Part shown: positions 24,181 through 35,362 of the stretch, piece after piece
How the letters are laid out: every line of letters begins with the position of its first letter
Position numbering within the stretch: position 1 is the first letter of the stretch
Source of the DNA: Talaromyces rugulosus
Lineage: Eukaryota > Ascomycota > Eurotiomycetes > Eurotiales > Trichocomaceae
Direction of reading: 5' to 3'
Length of the DNA: 64,000 bases
Assembly: GCF_013368755.1 (NCBI RefSeq)
Contig: NC_049564.1
Coordinates: 5,278,001 to 5,342,000, forward strand
The notes under the pieces: model-generated
Told to the model about the DNA's origin: nothing
Databases searched by the model: none
Seen by the model: the letters and a program-made list of their open reading frames with translations, nothing else
Translations under genes and position numbers: made by a program

Positions 24181-27100
24181 CTAAGGACATTGGAATGAGC
24201 AAGTAAAATTCTTGCTGTACGTGTACTGTACCTGGGCGGTGTCAGGTCCACCGTCCACCCACCTGGAGCAATTATTCGAAAAATTATCCCAGTGTTCGTT
24301 GGCATATCCAAAATCGATCCCTAGCACAGCTTGGCCAGGGCTCAAGTTTTCAGGGCTCCCATCAATGCCTTGAGTCAGGACTAGAACCCAGGGAAGCTTG
24401 CTGTCTATCGGCAATGATTCTCCGTCATCAAGGGGTGCACGTGTTTCATTGTAGCCGATTTGAACCCCGTTTGGATCCATGATATTTGCTTTTATCATAT
24501 ATCCACTGACAACTCCAATCTTTTCGTACCCTAGAAAGACATTTGTTTTGCAGGTCCCTGGAGGGTTTGTTACGGCGGGTGCAGGGGCAGCAGTAGTAGT
24601 TGGCTCTGGGATCTTTGGATCATAGCTTGCTGTTGGTAAAATGGAATAATGGCAGTTTATCAATCCGGATGCTGTTTGATGGAGAGGGGAGGCAGTCACT
24701 CCATTACACATACAATAGGCTGACGTCCCGGTCGTTGCACTGAATGTTTGTTAGCGAAAGAAAAAGAAAGTGTAGGTGTTGGAAGCATACGGATACGCAG
24801 CACACCCTGGAACCCCCCCTACACCGGGTTTATTTGTAGGCATTACGGTGGTCAAGGCCATTGTTGTTACTCCTTCAAACTGGCAAGTATAGGCCGTCAA
24901 GGAATCCTTGCCAACAGTAGTTCCAATACCGGCCGTCATACCGTCATTGCATGTGCAATATCTCGTCGCAGGCAATGTAGTCCCCGAATGCGTTGTCGCA
25001 GGTGCAGAGACTGGAGAACAAGAGGTAATTGTCGACGACAGGCCAGGCTTGCTGGTAGACTTTCTAGTAGACGTGCTGGCAGATATGCTTGATGCGCGAG
25101 ATTTGCAAGCCTGTACATTTGTTTCATCCCTACGTACAGGGTGAGCGCAGCTACCGCCGATTTCCCCATTCCATATAACCCTCACCGATCCGTGTCTTGG
25201 ATAGGCCAATCTCATGATAAGTATTCTGAGATTACCAGCAATTTTCCCTTGCTCCTGTAACTCAGCTCGATATTTTTCCATTGATAGCAAAAGGGCAGCA
25301 AGGCCACCAACTGCGGCTGTGGCTGTTGAAAATGGCCGGTTTAGCTTTCATTTTAGATCCAATTTGAAAATGTTGAAATCATACCTTGTGATGTCCCTGA
25401 CCGAAATACTGTTTCATCCGGGGTACCGGAATCGCCTGAACAGGGTACATTAACGCCAGATGCGAACACAGACACCTCAGGTCCGGTTTGAGAAAAGGCT
25501 GCAATACGCCCTTCGTTGTCTGTAGCTCCTACAACAATAATACCGTCTACACCATCACTCATACACGCTGGATAATGCTGTATGGGGCTTTGATTCTGAT
25601 GACAAAATACTTAGCAGAATATCCAAACGTTCGGGAAAAAAAGAAAAGAAAAAAATATTACTTACCCACCCATCATTGCCAGCAGAACATATTATGGGAA
25701 CGTTGTTATGCCTGGCGATTCCTACAAACAAAAGTCGAAGGGTTTTAATAATCCAGAGAGGTCTTTTCTTCAGGAAAGCTTGGAAATGTAAGCCTTTGTC
25801 TTGAAGCGGAAATAGAAAACTTTACCTCCTCCAGAATAGTTGACAACTGCTTTCCCTTGAAGATTATTGTTCTCAATGTCTTGCTTAACGGCACTCCACA
25901 CGCTTATCACCTCGAAATCTTGCATTTCTTTGTCAAACTCCCCGGAGAACGTCTTGACTATTACTACATCCACCTTCTTAGCAACACCATATCGTGGCCC
26001 TGCTATTTTGGAAAGAATGCAAGTTCCGTGGCCAGTTTCATCAGACTCTTTGTTAGGCCAAGCGCCTGGAATATTAGGGTTTGCACGGAACAGCCAACGT
26101 ATATTGCCTACCACTCCCCGGTATTCGGAAAGAAAGGTATTAGCACCAGAATCGACTACGTAGACAGTTATACCCTCGCCTGCAGCAGAATTATATCTGT
26201 AATCATCAATCAGATTAATCATAGGCACGTTTCTCGGCTGTGATACGACTCTCAGTGAGGTATCTGCGTTGACTTGGGAAACAAGGTAACTTTCGTCGTT
26301 TCTTTTATAAATATCAGTCCTTTTGTTTTTCCGAGATAGCAAAGGACCAGCTGTGCTGTTTTGAGAGAACCATTCTATTCTTATATTACCACCAGGTCCA
26401 ATATCAGCAACCTGTCAAATATCAATGTTAGATAGCTTGCAAACAATAATCTTGGGGCTCATTCCATACCGCAGAGCTTTTGTTAAATTCTTCAACCTGG
26501 GTAGAATTTAAAGGAGCAGCCCACATAAGAATCCCAAGAGAAGAATTACTACTACCGGCCGTGTACACGTTGCTTGCTCCAACCTGTTCTTTAAGCTCTT
26601 GGTCGAATTTTTCTATAATGGGGTTGTCCTTTTGGTCCAGGTCTCTATATATTAGGAGCAGTTTGCTTAAGCTTGATGAAGTTATTGTCCCTGATACTAT
26701 GGTGGTCATAGTTGGTGCTATAGCCTCACAGGCACTTGTTGTTACACAAGAAGTGGCGGTATTAGTGAACACTATTGAGCCTGAACTACTCGAACCTGAC
26801 ATGGTGGGGAAATATGAGGTTGAGAGAGAAATGGTCTCTGTACATATGGGTACAGCTGTCTGAGTACATGATGCATCTCCTGAGATAGTAGTAGTCTGGG
26901 TTGTTGGTTTTGCGGAGCATGCAGTCGTAGTATCACATTTGGTTTTTGTTTTCGTCAGCAGTGTTGAACCTGAGCCAGAAGGGAAATGTGAAGTTGACAG
27001 ATAAACAGTCACTGTACACACGGGTGCTGTCGTCTTAGTACATGACGACTCAGGCTCCGATGCATTAGTGGTCTGGGTGGAGTGATCAGATTGCTTTGCC

Positions 27101-28400
27101 GAAGATTGCTTGTTGTTGTCGTCGGTTTCTCTTATATCCTTCCCAATCTCATCAATAGCGTCAGTCAAATCGCCAAATTCCTTAATATCTGGATGAACAC
27201 CCTTGACAACATGATCTATGTTGTCCAAAACCTGGTCCGCGCAAGTAACAAGCTTCCCAATATTCCCCGCCAAACCTGAAATGCTAGATAGCAAACTACG
27301 TTTGCGCTTGTTACCAGAGCATTGAACACCCTTAACGTCGGGCTGGTCAGGTAGTTTATCGAGGTAATCTTTGATTTCATCCTTGGTGGTTTTGATCTTA
27401 TTCAGATAATCTGTCTTGGTGTTTCTGTTGTCTAGAGCATGGTCGCCATCCTTGACAAGTCCACCAAAGATTACTGGGAAGTTGGTAGCACCTGGACCTG
27501 AAGACGTGGTCTTCGAGGGATGGCCGGAGGACTCTGCTAAAAAAGTCGCCGAGGAGCCACCATGCGTGGTACCAGTTGTTTGTGTAGTAGGTGCAGAAGT
27601 TGGATTAGTTGGTCCAGAGGAACCACCATGTGCGATATCCGTCATTTTTGAATTCGGCGTAGAAGTTGGGTTTGATGTTTCTGGATTCGGTGTAGAGTTT
27701 GCATGTGTGGTTCCCGACGAGCCCCCTCGTGCGGTATTCGTCGTTTGTATTGTAGAACCCCGATTTGGCTTTGGTGATGTCGGTAAGCTCCCAGGACTGG
27801 ATGGCTTTGCACTGGACCCAGTGGTATGTGTCATTTCCCCGGGGTTGGAGCTGTGAGGTAACGTATCCACGGATTGGTTATGCTTTGGGGGGTGAGAGGT
27901 TAAGGTTGGACTCGGCGATCCATGATTTCTGTCTGTTGCCAGTTTTACAGAAGTATATCCTCCTGTCTGGGTTGAGCTATGACCTGGTGGTATGGGGAAG
28001 GAAGTCAAGAGGCTGGTCGAGTTCCCCCTAAGAGTAGTTGAATTTTCGGTTGAATTTCTTCCTCCAAAGGTCGAATTTCCATGTTCTCTTAACCTGAGAG
28101 GATTATGGTACACGCTAATCGGGGGTTCCTTGGAGATTGTATGTGTCTGTCTGTCAAAATATCTGAACCTATGAAGGGAAGCTTCAGAAGGTTGGAAGCA
28201 AAACACAGCAAGGAGCAGGAAAATATACAATGGATAGATATGCTCGCCATTTTATTACCCCAGGTCAGTAAAAATGGCAATTAACAAGCCAGTATGTATG
28301 TGGACATCCAGGAATGCAGATATAAAAGTTGAATACATGTAAAAAGTCTACAGTATAATAAACAATATATACGTACCAAATTACAGACCAACGCATTCAT
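24181..28400 (-). CDS. large secreted subtilisin-like serine protease (S8) with Ser/Thr-rich N-terminal region
   Basis: Seven exons joined across introns 28243-28376, 26412-26469, 25722-25825, 25596-25665, 25323-25384 and 24740-24790 give about 1246 residues in one frame. A 24-nt first exon supplies the only ATG that gives a signal peptide (MNALVCNL joined to a Leu/Phe-rich core). An in-frame ATG lies further upstream, so the start is moderately certain. Residues of about 60-260 are Ser/Thr/Pro/Gly-rich with repeated GGSSGT-type units. The S8 domain is complete: Asp in VYVVDSGAN (about 686), His in GHGTCILSKIAG (about 727), Asn in CSAGNDGW (about 810), Ser in SGTSQATAAVGG (about 882). A Ser/Thr linker and a C-terminal Cys/Asn-rich domain follow. 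The protein is probably glycosylated and extracellular or wall-bound. Confidence 0.82.
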
Positions 28401-28989
28401 GATGCCCAGAAATTGCAAGATGTAGAAGGCGGTTCGGTAATTAAATGGCATAGTTACTCTTTTCAAGACTCCATCTTTGTTTTCGAGTCTGTGTACAGAC
28501 ATCGGCCCGGTGGCGGACAAAGAGAAATAACATAATACCCGAGATGAAACATGTGGCTTACATACGGTGGGTTTTCAGAACTTGAGGATCTTGATGGGAT
28601 ACTCTATCATAATGCAAAAGGGTGGTACTAGTACCGCCATTTATATTTAGGTACTTTAGTGATTATAAGTTATTAAAAATTATTATATTTTATATTTTAT
28701 ATATATTCTTTATATTTACTATTAATATAATTTCTAGTATTATAAGATTATCTAATAGTCAATAAATATTTTTATATAAATCTTAATATTAGATAATTAT
28801 CTACTAGATATATCAATAGATTATTAAATATAGTACGCAAAAGTTCACATCGCAGGGACTTCCCTGCTTTTTTGATTCCAATACTTTGAGCCCTTTTTGC
28901 CAACTTACACTTGATTCGCTTATCACCACCTGCCACTGCAACTATCCCCTCCAGAAAGACTAGAGTATACCTGACGCATAGCTGGCCTT
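28401..28989. other. AT-rich spacer and protease upstream region
   Basis: About 28640-28840 is extremely AT-rich. No gene recognised. The protease may start at an in-frame ATG a few dozen bases upstream of 28400. Confidence 0.45.
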
Positions 28990-29849
28990 TCATGTCAGTC
29001 GACACATTAAGCGGATTTGATCTGCATCTTTCATCCGTAGAAGAAGCTGCATATCAACATTTCTCGTTGTAGCTAGAACTCTTGCGCGCGTCTCCTGGGA
29101 GTTTCTCCTGAATTTGGGATAGCATACACGCGATGACAGCGTAGAAGGCTCGCCATCACTGCTACGAATTCGACCTGCGAGAACTTGCTCCTAGGGCAGT
29201 TCTGGGGGCCTGCTGATCATGGGAAATAAGTACACCGTAGCGGGGCGATAACCTGTTCATTCCATTTAAAGTCGCCGCTGGATCTGTCTTAATCCACCGT
29301 GAAGGTTTCCAGGTCATAGGGTTTTCCTAATACTGAGGGTGAATGTACATAGTGAGAAGACTTGGATGGACCCCGATGTTTGAAGGAATTATGATATTTC
29401 TATCCCCCACTTCTAGTAGTTGCGGCTCGTTGCTGGCCCACTTCAGTAAGGATAGGATAGGAGGAAAGAGGCGAAGGGTTTCGAGCTGTAAAAACCAGTC
29501 AGTATATCACGTATAAACATAAGAAGAGGTTAGCTAGACACACCATGACAGATCTACAGCGACTGAGCCTGGGGAAAATATCGGCGTATTGACCTTTGAT
29601 GTCATCGCCAAGAGCATGTAGCTCCCGGGCCACCCAGTCTTGAACCTCTGGATATACTGCCAAAAGTAGCAACCTGAAACTTAGGGTATTAGCCGTCGTA
29701 TCATGGCCAGCAAAGTTTATGACGAAAATATTTCCGAAAATTTCCTCAATGGTAAGCCCTTTAAGCGGTAGGGGTTTCAAATCTATTTTGCTCTGAATGG
29801 CCTCATTTTGCTGCAGATCCATAGCACGCACAAATGACGTCATTAAACC
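28990..29849 (-). pseudogene. cytochrome P450, 5'-truncated pseudogene
   Basis: The minus strand keeps the C-terminal half of a P450. The I-helix is intact (NFAGHDTTANT), a 58-nt intron at 29486-29543 joins to the ExxR helix (ETLRLFPP), and PSRWI follows. A TAG interrupts the meander, then a frame change leads to the heme loop GPQNCP, where the Gly after Cys-Pro is Arg (CPRSKFSQVEF), and to a normal tail ending at 28990. The membrane anchor and substrate-recognition half are absent: upstream of the splice acceptor at 29850 nothing resembles a P450. Such enzymes tailor metabolites or detoxify. With the regulators and reductase relic it suggests a lost pathway. Confidence 0.8.
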
Positions 29850-30622
29850 CTAAGAGTGAAAGCGAGTTGGTAGAGAGAATGGACTGGGAAGGGGGGTTGG
29901 CCCTGGGAAAGATGTTCGGTGAAAGACGAAGGTCCCATCCGCGCTGGGTGGGGGAGGACAATCAACTCTAAAGGAACTCCGCACGCCGGTTTAATGAACA
30001 ATTAATCTAATACTAGTTCGTACAATATTACCCCTTAGGGTCACAGTGGAAACAAAGAAACTGTAGCTGTCTTGTATGTACCGGGGAGTATACATATTTA
30101 ATTATAAATCGGCTATTATGCAAAAAGATAGATCTATAGCTATATCCTGATACAACAGTATTATAGTACTAGGTCAACCTTTGTATCTACGGAATTGGGG
30201 ACATCGGACTGTCATCACTAATGAAGTGGAATCGATAAGGTCTGTCTCGGTCTTCTATTAGGGCATTAGTTCTAAGTAGATACTGGTTTAACAAATACTT
30301 TACTACTACTCACACTGGCCTATTCTACAGAGCAGTCATATCTTCCACTATAATATCAAAATTAGATACATTACGGTTTTATATTATATATCAATAATAT
30401 AACAGTAATAAAATTGTTTTCTAATTAAATCCAGTTGTCTGACCATTACCAAGCCTGTCAATGTTGCCGCGACGTTGCCGAGCGGTTATCCCGTTCCCCA
30501 AAAACCGGTATTGACTTATTTAGATCTTATTATTATAATACTATACTCCTAGTTTATCTACAGTCTCATAAGCCTACCCTAACCTATTTAATTATCTTTC
30601 TATTTAGGCTACCGCCCATCCG
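29850..30622. other. no recognisable gene
   Basis: AT-rich in its second half. The missing 5' half of the P450 is not here. Confidence 0.5.
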
Positions 30623-31880
30623 CTATCCATGTGTGGATACATAATTTTCCGATATCTCTTCACCCCATACATCCACATCACCAGAGAATACGGATCCCAT
30701 ACGATAAATATCGTCCCACCCCGCACACAACCAATATCCCAATTCTGGCTGGGCAGTAGCATCACCAAGCCCTTTCCAAATTCGATTCCCGGATTGTTCG
30801 TCAAACTTGGCAATCACTTCTCCCGGATTTTGTTTCAACCGCCGTCGCCAAATACTCTGCCACCCCCCCAGCTGGATAGCAATGTTAACATCCCTCCCCG
30901 GCCCCAAAGCCCGTACCATCTCGTCAATCGGACTCAGGATAACCCTCTCAACCTCGCCCACAGGATCTTCAAAGATCTTCGGCTCCGGTGGTGCGATATG
31001 ACTCTGCAAGGAGATATATAGGTGATGAAGATTAGGAAAGGTTTCTAGGACTATGCGGCATAATTCGTGAAGTGTTGAATCAGCCCCGGACAGTGGTTCG
31101 GGGGATGCCGTGACGGCCCTCTCCCAGAGTATACCGACCAGGTTATTTTTCTCGCTGTAGTATTTCTGACGGGGCTTCTTTAGATCCCAGATCAGGACTA
31201 GAGAGGAGATTCTGGCTAGCCTTTGGAGAGGGAGCAACCGAGACAAGTTCTGTTGGAGCTCTAGGCCGGAGAAGTGGAATTTATTTGTTGTGAATAGAAT
31301 TTCTATTCCATCTTGATATCTATATCAATATTAGTAAACCAATACTAATCATATCAGGGAATATGTGGATTTACGCCATACGACAAGCAAGCAACCATCC
31401 CATCACCCCGATAGAGCAGCCCGCAGGCACAGGGGGTCCCGTATATCCACGCGAATACAACGGTGTCGGCACACAGTGATCATCAAACGGGGGGCGTACA
31501 TTCTGATGCGCAACAAAGGCATCGGACAGCTTCGTCCAGCGGTGGCACTCGCAGCTAAACCATCGCCAGGTGGATTGTTGAACGTGATCAGGGCGCAATG
31601 TATTATCTGTTTGAGCCTGGGGCGGGTACAGCGGACCATACCTCAGATCCACATGGAGGGTGCGCTGGCCAAATGCAAACACCAGAATCTCTTGTCTGAT
31701 TTCCAGCGGGAGTCGTCCGAAGAGCCCGTAGTTGTTGCGGTGATACTGTTGGCAGGCTTCTGTTAGTGGCGGTATAGCCGGGGTGTTGAGAAATGGGAGT
31801 GGAGGGGGTGCCTCCTCAGGTTCATCCACGGTCACTTTTGGATGGATGATCTTCTTTGTCCATTTTTTGATCGATTTCAT
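30623..31880 (-). CDS. DUF7730 / F-box-like hypothetical protein
   Basis: Two exons (31880-31375 and 31319-30623) separated by a 55-nt GT-AG intron with a good branch sequence give 400 residues. The N-terminal half has GLFGRLPLEIRQEILVFAFG, the opening helix pattern of DUF7730 proteins and related F-box-like proteins. The exon junction falls in the conserved A-Y-x-D-G-I-E-I-L-F-T-T-N-x-F stretch, and a leucine-rich segment (LLPLQRLARISSLVLIWD) follows. No catalytic motif or signal peptide is seen. Members are abundant in filamentous ascomycetes and their role is unknown. The frame is intact and the start is the first ATG after an upstream stop. Confidence 0.8.
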
Positions 31881-32411
31881 TGTCTTTGGGTATTAGAGAT
31901 TAACCCCTGGTATATATACCATAATTTAAACCGTGATCTGCAGTGTTTATGGGCATTACACCCACTAGCGAAAGTTTCGGCCCAAAAACCCCTCACGCGC
32001 GCGCGACGCGTTTCAACCCATAACTTTACACAATGCCACCATGTTAGAGTGTCACTATGGTTCGGTTATGGTTCTTGATTAGCTGAACCAGTCTAGTTCG
32101 ATTTCTAGACCTTTAAACTGAATGGTTTTTTACTTTATTTAGTTTAGTTTAGTTTAGTTATTATAAATAAGATCAAACTATATAATTTCTATATATCATT
32201 ATTATAGAAAAATTATATAAAGAATTAGAATTGTTAAATCTCTTTATATAACTTTATATAAGTAGTATAATATTAAAGTCTTAGACTTTAATTATTTTAT
32301 TTCTGTAATGCAATAGACATACGTCAGAATGAATGGGAGAAGAAAGATGCTTTGTTCAGTAACTATCTCGCTATATACATAAGAGGACAGATTATTATTG
32401 TGGTGGAAGAT
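31881..32411. other. AT-rich spacer with TTTAG repeats
   Basis: A short pentamer run of TTTAG type lies at about 32137-32158, with AT-rich sequence to 32300. No gene seen. Confidence 0.5.
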
Positions 32412-32646
32412 ATGACTGTGAGGATTATTCTCAGAGAGCAGGCAAACGTTCAGAATAATAGTATATGTATGGTCCTATACAGTACTAAACTGATTGCTGA
32501 GTCTTTATATGATTTCCAGAAGGTGCTATGGTATATATGGCCTCAGGTAGTAGTGGCTTGGCGAAGGATTGCAACCCTGTGAGGCTGGTGCATCCGCAGC
32601 AGCGCCGCAGTGTGGCGTGAGGTGGATGTGTCAGCCTCACAATGAC
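32412..32646 (-). mobile_element. solo LTR with 5-bp target duplication
   Basis: The 225-bp LTR occupies 32417-32641, beginning TGTGAGG and ending CCTCACA. It is flanked on both sides by ATGAC (32412-32416 and 32642-32646), a perfect five-base duplication. Its AGAGAGCAGGCAA and AAACTGATTGCTGA blocks match the inverse complement of the LTR at 45137-45347, so it sits in the minus orientation. It is the scar of a retrotransposon lost by LTR recombination. Confidence 0.88.
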
Positions 32647-33740
32647 CGCCCCATGGAATGGGCCAGTGTGAGCAGCGGCAGGATGTTTGTCGAACTGGCA
32701 CTTACTTGTAGCAGACAGGGCACATATGAAACCTCAGGCAGTTATTGCAATTCTAATTCAATTCACTATCTTAATCTCTGACTTGCTCGCGCGTGAGTAC
32801 ATAAAAAGAATCCCAAAGTTCCCGGCGGCCGGGGAAACCACCTTTCCGAGGGTCCAATGCAGTGGTTTCCCACTGCACTACTAAATTTGAGATCTATTAA
32901 GACAGTAATTACTCAAAACACGCATGATAGGGACATTTTATGACTTCCAAAACTATGATCGCACCTTACCCGGGGCAGTATGATGATTTAGAGGCTCACT
33001 ATACTCCGTATGTTCTCTGCAACTACAGTCACTCGGATACTTCCATTTTCTTTTCCATGCCCTACCTTGCATTGGCTTAGTACATATGCGGTTAGATTGT
33101 AATGGATTCACCCGAGGGCCAGTCAACCAGTCCCTTGGTAAGAGCTTTAACAGAATGGTCGAAAGGGACCTCTTAGCTATTGAGTCATTGACATCCTAGG
33201 CCGTTTCGTGGCAAGGTCGGGAAAAGAAAATTCAGCTCATGGCCGTCCAAAAAAGAGGCGTCAAATTGCTGATTCGAACTTCCACACTCAGGCGATGAAC
33301 AAAGCGTCTAGCGCTGCCGATCTTTTTGAGGGGTTGGGTCCTAGTCCCGTGTAGGATTCAGCGTAAATACTAAATAGCTTTAATACGAGGGTCAAGGTTT
33401 GGCGCTACCGCGCTTCCGAGGGCCCCGACCGTATGGTAACGAATTCATTCATTATTTGTTGGTCGAGCGTTGATAGGTTGGAAAACTAGGTTTCAAACAA
33501 GTCCATCCGTCCCGCGGTTAGAGTCAGGTTAGAGTCAGGAGGCCTGACGCCCCAACAATGCATTATTACTTAACCCACCAGTCCTTCTGCATCTTCTCTC
33601 TATCATGCTTTCCCAAAGTCTCCCCGCGTCAGTAATAAGAATCTATCGCTTGCAGGACTCCAAGTATTTGTGGTGTGGATCCTATTCCTCTATGCGCGGC
33701 AAATGAACAAATCCGTTACCCTAAGGACACCTGTTCAGCA
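32647..33740. other. no recognisable gene
   Basis: About 1.1 kb upstream of the receptor gene with mixed base composition. No coding family recognised on either strand. Confidence 0.45.
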
Positions 33741-35362
33741 ATGAAGTGTCTAGCAATTTTTGCGGGAATAATGATCGCGAGCGACTATGTCTCCGCTCAG
33801 CGCCAACCTCCATATCCTCCATATCCTCCATATCCTCAATATTCTCCATATCCGCAATGCGCGGTATGCAATCTACCCCAACTCGGAGAACCGGCACTAA
33901 CCGGGATCTAGGACAACTGCACAGTCACAACGGCATCACAATTCAATTGTTCTCTAACCGATGTCACCTGCAGCTGCTCGAGCCAATTTCTCGACGTTCT
34001 CTTTCCATGCATCGATACGGAATGTACTGTGTTGGATAGCTTGACTGCCAAAAATGTTACCGCCAATGCGAGGTGTCATCAGCCAGACCCCGATGATGGG
34101 AAGATTTTGGTCATCATTGTGCCGATGTGTGGCGCTATTGCGACATTGGTTCTGGGGGTGAGAATAGCTACGGCCTTTCTGCGGCGGTCCCGGTTAACTG
34201 TCGAGGATTATTTGATCATGGCCTCATGGGTAAGCTTCTTTTATCTGACGCAGTCATATATAATCCTCAGAAAAGGTAACTTGATTGGCATTTACAGTTG
34301 ATAGTTGTCAGCCATGTTGCCTTTTCAGTTGAAAGTAAGTACTCGCTTGATTCAAGGAGTTACCCACAGTAAACAGATCCGTTGATACGAACACACAGTG
34401 TACAAGACCGGGGTGGGTCGAAAAATATGGAGTATTCCTCTAGAGAACACCTACTTTAACATGAAGGTCAGTAACAGTTTCCTCTCCGAATCCATCCTTT
34501 CCGCTTATTCATAGGTGCTAATCCGCTGTTTTGGATGTGCAGCTGTTTTTCTTTGCAGACATTGGGTATCTTACTGGTATTTCCTTGACGAAAATATCCA
34601 TACTTCTATTTTATCTTCGGGTATTCCCCAACATGCTCGTCACCTTGTATGCCTTCATTGGTGTGATATCATGCTATAATGTGTCGTTTGTCGTGGCCCT
34701 TCTGGCGTCACATATCCCAGTTAGCGGCGTGTGGACGGCTTGGGACGGCAAATTCACTGGCCGCCATATTAATGTCGATCTCATGTGGTATGTGGCTGCC
34801 AGCCTGAATCTCGCTTTGGATCTGGGAATCATACTTCTACCAATCTGGCAATTGCGGCACTTGCGTATGAGCTTTAGCAAAAAGGTGCGGGCTAGCTTGA
34901 TGTTTCTAGGCGGAACTTTGTACGTATAGACATCTCTATGGCTGGTGCGCACGTCCTAACCAACTACCCAGTGTCATTATTACCTCCGCTATCCGCATGC
35001 CCAACCTCCGCGATTCTTCTGCACCGATCAACCTCATGCGTGTGGACTCGGTCATTGCTCTCGGTTGGTGGAGCACTGTTGAGGTCACGGCTAGCATTCT
35101 AGTGGCGTCGATGCCCAGCATACGCCTCTTTGTCTTGTACTTCTTTCCGCGAGCCGAATCCGAGGCCAGCGGCGGTGGTGGCTTTTCAGGCAGCCCGAAT
35201 CGGGACATTCACTGGCGCAAACCACCTACAAGAAGTAATATCCCCAAATGTAAGCGGAGGGGGTTGAACGTTCTGGGGACGGATTATGCCCTAGAAAGTT
35301 CATCGACACAAGATTTAGTTGATATAGTGACGTTGAGTCAGCCCAAGGGGTTTCATGAGTAA
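33741..35362 (+). CDS. CFEM-domain seven-transmembrane receptor (PTH11-like)
   Basis: Six exons (33741-33863, 33912-34229, 34298-34334, 34399-34466, 34543-34919, 34972-35362) give 437 residues. The 48-nt first intron ends in TAG, which otherwise looks like a premature stop. The order is: signal peptide (MKCLAIFAGIMIASDYVSA), a Pro-Tyr repeat, then a CFEM domain with eight spaced cysteines (QCADNC, FNC, VTCSC, FPC, TEC, ARC), then seven hydrophobic helices of the fungal rhodopsin type (from ILVIIVPMCGAIATLVLGV to VEVTASILVASMPSIRLF) and a polar cytoplasmic tail. Relatives sit in the plasma membrane, and in plant pathogens some sense surface or host cues; the ligand here is unknown. No lesion seen. 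Confidence 0.9.

Noticed and set aside
26480..27856. Long open frames on the plus strand opposite the protease
   Set aside because: They are antisense shadows of the low-complexity Ser/Thr-rich exon.
33864..33911. Apparent premature TAG in the CFEM receptor
   Set aside because: It is the 3' end of a 48-nt GT-AG intron with a CTAAC branch sequence. Removing it restores the CFEM cysteine spacing.
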